Positions 4,706-7,839 of a DNA stretch of 7,839 nt are shown here, piece after piece; positions within the stretch are counted from its first letter, which is position 1, and every line of letters begins with the position of its first letter. Made by a program: the position numbers and the translations under genes. This DNA comes from an uncultured Alphaproteobacteria bacterium. Lineage in GTDB: Bacteria; Pseudomonadota; Alphaproteobacteria; Puniceispirillales; UBA1172. The stretch spans positions 1 to 7,839 of the forward strand of contig CALFYS010000145.1 in NCBI GenBank assembly GCA_937952245.1. Reading direction: 5' to 3'. Below the pieces are notes generated by a model. The model did no database searches and was not told the origin of the DNA. It saw only the letters and a program-made list of their open reading frames with translations.

Positions 4706-7294
4706 ATGTTTTCATCACTGGCCAAATCTTTATTCGGGGATTCCAACGAACGTGAGATTAAAAAGTTCAACCCTCTGATTGAACAAATCGCGGGTTTTGA
4801 ACCTGCATTAGAAGCGCTGGATGATGACGCGCTGAAAGCCAAGACCGATGAATTCAAAACACGGCATCAAAACGGTGAAAGCCTTGATGACCTGTTGCCC
4901 GAAGCTTTCGCAACCGTCAGGGAAGCCGCCAAACGCACCATTGGGCAACGTCATTTCGATGTTCAGATGATGGGCGGGATCGTCCTGCATCAAGGACGGA
5001 TCACGGAAATGAAAACAGGTGAGGGCAAGACCTTGGTCTCAACCCTTGCGGTTTATCTTAATGCCTTGACCGGCCAAGGTGTTCATGTGGTGACGGTCAA
5101 TGATTATCTGGCAACACGTGATTCCCAATGGATGGGGCAGATTTATGAATTTCTTGGGCTGACGGTTGGCTGCATCACCAATGATCTCAACGATGATGAT
5201 CGCCGCGCCGCCTATAGCGCTGATGTCACCTATGCCACGAATAATGAATTGGGGTTTGATTACCTGCGCGACAACATGAAGTTCCGTCTCGAAGATATGG
5301 TTCAGCGTGAGCCTTATTTTGCGATTATTGATGAAGTGGACTCCATCTTGATTGATGAAGCCCGCACCCCTTTGGTCATCTCAGGGCCAAGTGAGCAGTC
5401 TTCTCAACTTTATAGCGCGGTTAATCAGATTATCCCAAAATTGGTGCCTGAAGATTATGACCTTGATGAAAAACAGCGCACCGCCACTTTGACCGAAGAA
5501 GGCATTGCCCATGTTGAAGAGGTGCTGGCGGAAGCGGAATTGATCCAAGGCGGCACGCTTTATGACGCGGATAATATTTCATTATTGCACCATGTGAACC
5601 AAGCGCTGAAAGCCCATACGTTATTCCAGCGCGACACCCATTATATGGTCAAGTCAGGTCGGGTGGTGATTATTGATGAATTTACCGGCCGCGCCATGGA
5701 AGGCCGCCGTTTTGGTGATGGTCAGCATCAGGCGCTTGAAGCCAAGGAAGGGCTGGAAATCCAACCTGAAAACCAAACCCTCGCCTCCATCACGTTCCAG
5801 AACCTGTTCCGCCTTTATGAAAAACTGGCAGGCATGACGGGCACAGCCCTGACAGAAGCTGGAGAGTTTTCAGAAATTTATGGGCTTGATGTCGTGGCGG
5901 TGCCAACCAATAACGATGTCCAGCGGATCGACCATGATGATGAAGTCTATCGCACCTCAGCTGAACGTGACGCGGCGGTGATCAGCCAGATCAAAGAATG
6001 CCGTGATCGTGGCCAGCCGGTGTTGGTGGGGACGGTGACGATTGAAAAATCAGAAGCCTTATCCGCCGCGTTGAAAAAAGCCAAGATTGACCACCAAGTG
6101 TTGAACGCCCGTTTCCATGAACAGGAAGCCGCGATTATCGCTGAAGCTGGTGAAATAGGGGCGGTGACAATCGCCACCAATATGGCTGGTCGCGGGACCG
6201 ATATTCAATTGGGCGGCAATCTGGAAAAGCGTATTGCTGAATCAGATGGCAAAGCCAAAACCATTGAAAAGATCACCAAAGAGGTCGAAGCCGATAAAGC
6301 CAAAGCCTTGGAGGCTGGCGGTTTATACGTGATCGGGACAGAACGCCATGAATCCCGCCGCATTGACAATCAGTTGCGCGGTCGTTCGGGTCGTCAGGGG
6401 GATAAAGGCGCGTCTAAATTCTTCTTGTCACTAGAAGATGATTTGATGCGGATTTTCGGTTCCGAACGTCTTGATGGGATGCTGCAGAAATTAGGCTTGG
6501 AAGAAGGCGAGGCCATCATCCACACATGGATCAATAAAGCCATTGAAAAAGCCCAATCAAAAGTTGAAGCGCGGAATTTCGAAATCCGCAAACAATTGCT
6601 GAAATATGATGATGTCATGAATGATCAGCGGTCGGTGATTTTTGACCAGCGTAAAGATATTATGCGCGCCGATGATGTCGCGGATACCGTCACGGATATG
6701 CGCCGTGAAGTGGCGGAAGGCCTGATCGATGAGGTCGCCCCTGAAGGCAGTTTCCCGGATAGCTGGGATGCTGAAACCTTGCGGCAGGGCGGCATCCGAT
6801 ATTTTGCGCTGGATATTCCCGCCGAAGATTGGATCAGCGAAGATGGCATGGACCATGACTTGATGGCGGAACGCTTGACGCAAATGGCTGATGCCCGCAT
6901 GGCGGAAAAAGCGGTTCGGATTGGCCCTGAAACAATGCGCATGGCGGAAAAGTCATTGTTGTTGCAGGTATTGGATCAGCAATGGAAAGACCATCTGTTG
7001 GCGCTTGACCATATGAAACAAGCGGTGGGGCTCAGGTCTTACGCGCAAAAAGACCCGCTCAATGAATATAAGCGTGAAGCCTTCATCTTGTTTGATCGGA
7101 TGCTGGATCAATTGCGCCAGACCACAACTTCGGTGATGGCGCATTTTGAAATTAAGCAGCCTGAACAACAGCAAGAAGAAACCCCGCCACCGCCGCCGCA
7201 ACAACAGGCCAGCATGAACAGCAAGACACCAAGGAACGCGCCTTGCCCTTGCGGTTCAGGCAAGAAATTTAAGCATTGCCACGGGGCTTTATAA
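4706..7294 (+). CDS. secA: Preprotein translocase ATPase SecA
   Basis: SecA (862 residues) is the ATP-driven motor that pushes unfolded preproteins through SecYEG at the inner membrane. Nucleotide-binding domain 1 contains Walker A MKTGEGKT (102-109), Walker B DEVD (209-212) and DEAR (217-220). The preprotein cross-linking domain occupies about 225-375. Domain NBD2 shows GTVTIEKSE (442-450), NMAGRGTDI (492-500) and the arginine-finger region QLRGRSGRQGD (556-566). The helical scaffold and wing follow. The tail has a Gln/Pro linker with five consecutive prolines (827-831), then the SecB- and lipid-binding zinc motif formed by C847, C849, C858 and H859. The protein is somewhat shorter than the 900-residue E. 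coli form, partly because of a short C-terminal linker, but no core motif is missing. The start is supported by GAAGGG six bases upstream. Confidence 0.98.
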   Translation: MFSSLAKSLFGDSNEREIKKFNPLIEQIAGFEPALEALDDDALKAKTDEFKTRHQNGESLDDLLPEAFATVREAAKRTIGQRHFDVQMMGGIVLHQGRITEMKTGEGKTLVSTLAVYLNALTGQGVHVVTVNDYLATRDSQWMGQIYEFLGLTVGCITNDLNDDDRRAAYSADVTYATNNELGFDYLRDNMKFRLEDMVQREPYFAIIDEVDSILIDEARTPLVISGPSEQSSQLYSAVNQIIPKLVPEDYDLDEKQRTATLTEEGIAHVEEVLAEAELIQGGTLYDADNISLLHHVNQALKAHTLFQRDTHYMVKSGRVVIIDEFTGRAMEGRRFGDGQHQALEAKEGLEIQPENQTLASITFQNLFRLYEKLAGMTGTALTEAGEFSEIYGLDVVAVPTNNDVQRIDHDDEVYRTSAERDAAVISQIKECRDRGQPVLVGTVTIEKSEALSAALKKAKIDHQVLNARFHEQEAAIIAEAGEIGAVTIATNMAGRGTDIQLGGNLEKRIAESDGKAKTIEKITKEVEADKAKALEAGGLYVIGTERHESRRIDNQLRGRSGRQGDKGASKFFLSLEDDLMRIFGSERLDGMLQKLGLEEGEAIIHTWINKAIEKAQSKVEARNFEIRKQLLKYDDVMNDQRSVIFDQRKDIMRADDVADTVTDMRREVAEGLIDEVAPEGSFPDSWDAETLRQGGIRYFALDIPAEDWISEDGMDHDLMAERLTQMADARMAEKAVRIGPETMRMAEKSLLLQVLDQQWKDHLLALDHMKQAVGLRSYAQKDPLNEYKREAFILFDRMLDQLRQTTTSVMAHFEIKQPEQQQEETPPPPPQQQASMNSKTPRNAPCPCGSGKKFKHCHGAL

Positions 7295-7331
7295 AAAGGC
7301 TTTCTCAAACAATTTGATCTCTTTTGCCGCG

Positions 7332-7347
7332 TCTTGAAGGCTCAAGA
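7332..7347 (+). other. Small hairpin between secA and the DUF1178 gene
   Basis: TCTTGA and TCAAGA form a 6-base-pair stem with the 4-base loop AGGC, and a G-U pair could extend it. No T-run follows, so it is not a canonical intrinsic terminator. It might be a processing site or a chance structure. Confidence 0.3.
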
Positions 7348-7368
7348 TGAAGTGATTATATCAAGGTT

Positions 7369-7839
7369 ATGATTAGTTTTAATTTAACATGCGGGCATGG
7401 CCACAGTTTTGAAGGCTGGTTCAAATCTTCGGCGGAGTTTGACGATCAAAAGTCGCGGGGGTTTTTATCCTGCCCGATTTGCGATGATACCAATATTGCC
7501 AAAGGGTTGATGGCGCCTAATGTGACGGCGAAATCCAACACGAAAGAAAATATCGCGGCGCAACCGGGGGTTATGTCTACCTTGCCCGCCCCTGCTAATC
7601 CGCAACAACAAATGCAAAAGCAAGCGGCGGCGATGGCGCAAATCACCCCTGAAATGGCGGAGGCGGCGGCAGAAGCGCTCGCGCAAATGCGCAAAGTTCA
7701 GAACAAAATTGTCGAAACCTGTGACGATGTTGGCGATGCTTTTGCCGAAGAAGCCCGCAAAATTCATTATGGCGAAGCAGAAGACCGTGATCTTTCGCGG
7801 GGTATTTATGGCAACGCCACCGAAGAAGAAGCCGAAGCC
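7369..7839 (+). CDS. DUF1178 family protein, 3' end cut by the window edge
   Basis: An open frame of 157 codons runs off the end of the window without a stop codon. The translation begins MISFNLTCGHGHSFEGWFKS and matches the start of the DUF1178 family, with a putative zinc-ribbon-like set: C8 and H12, then C35 and C38 in LSCPICDD. The middle (about 55-95) is a low-complexity Gln/Ala/Met/Pro linker. The last part, DAFAEEARKIHYGEAEDRD (121-139) and RGIYGNATEEEAEA (142-155), is the conserved C-terminal block of the family, so only a short tail should be missing. No function is established. The ATG at 7369 is the only ATG start that fits, because an in-frame TGA lies at 7348; its ribosome binding site is poor (AAGG only 2 bases before the ATG). 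It lies 74 bases after secA on the same strand and could be cotranscribed. Confidence 0.88.
   Translation, partial: MISFNLTCGHGHSFEGWFKSSAEFDDQKSRGFLSCPICDDTNIAKGLMAPNVTAKSNTKENIAAQPGVMSTLPAPANPQQQMQKQAAAMAQITPEMAEAAAEALAQMRKVQNKIVETCDDVGDAFAEEARKIHYGEAEDRDLSRGIYGNATEEEAEA

Noticed and set aside
4684..4755. A 23-codon ORF overlapping the secA start in another frame, whose ATG overlaps the mini-ORF stop
   Set aside because: It has no ribosome binding site and runs out of frame into secA; it is most likely chance.
5947..7308. Several minus-strand ORFs of 66 to 108 codons opposite secA
   Set aside because: All are shadows of SecA codons; for example the Cys/Gly run near 7190 is the reverse of the Gln/Pro linker.
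7305..7325. Possible intrinsic terminator after secA (TCAAA/TTTGA followed by TCTCTTTT)
   Set aside because: The stem is only 5 base pairs and mostly A-T with a 3-base loop, and the T-tract is interrupted; too weak to call.

Overview
The window looks like a housekeeping stretch of an alphaproteobacterial chromosome. Base composition is roughly half G+C by eye. The gene set (comF, an NDUFAF5-type methyltransferase, mutT, argJ, a secreted parvulin, secA and a DUF1178 gene) is a familiar alphaproteobacterial neighbourhood. The moderate G+C and a SecA on the short side (862 residues) would fit a marine lineage such as SAR116 or another Rhodospirillales-like group, but that placement is inference. 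I see no tRNA, rRNA, CRISPR array, insertion sequence or prophage signal. No non-coding stretch exceeds 300 bases; the longest is about 250 bases, between the parvulin and secA.

Layout from left to right. comF (31-813) is on the minus strand. A SAM-dependent methyltransferase (about 917-1867) lies divergently from it on the plus strand. The methyltransferase converges on a three-gene minus-strand operon transcribed from the right: parvulin isomerase (4454 to 3495), argJ (3491 to 2277) and mutT (2275 to 1874), with gaps of only 3 and 1 bases. The region 4455-4705 separates this operon from the divergent plus-strand secA (4706-7294). A 74-base spacer then leads to a DUF1178 gene (7369 onward) that is cut by the window end.

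Functional themes: SecA drives export of unfolded proteins across the inner membrane, and the divergent parvulin, with a Sec-type signal peptide, probably assists folding of exported proteins in the periplasm. ArgJ is in arginine biosynthesis. MutT cleans the nucleotide pool. The methyltransferase-fold protein resembles the mitochondrial complex I assembly factor NDUFAF5. ComF is a zinc-finger phosphoribosyltransferase-like protein.

I do not see a dramatic new system. The points most worth a second look are the Gly-Met signal-peptide core of the parvulin, encoded by an imperfect hexanucleotide repeat; a 12-codon mini-ORF just upstream of secA whose start and stop codons lie in the two arms of a 7-base inverted repeat; the NDUFAF5-like gene; and DUF1178 placed directly downstream of secA.
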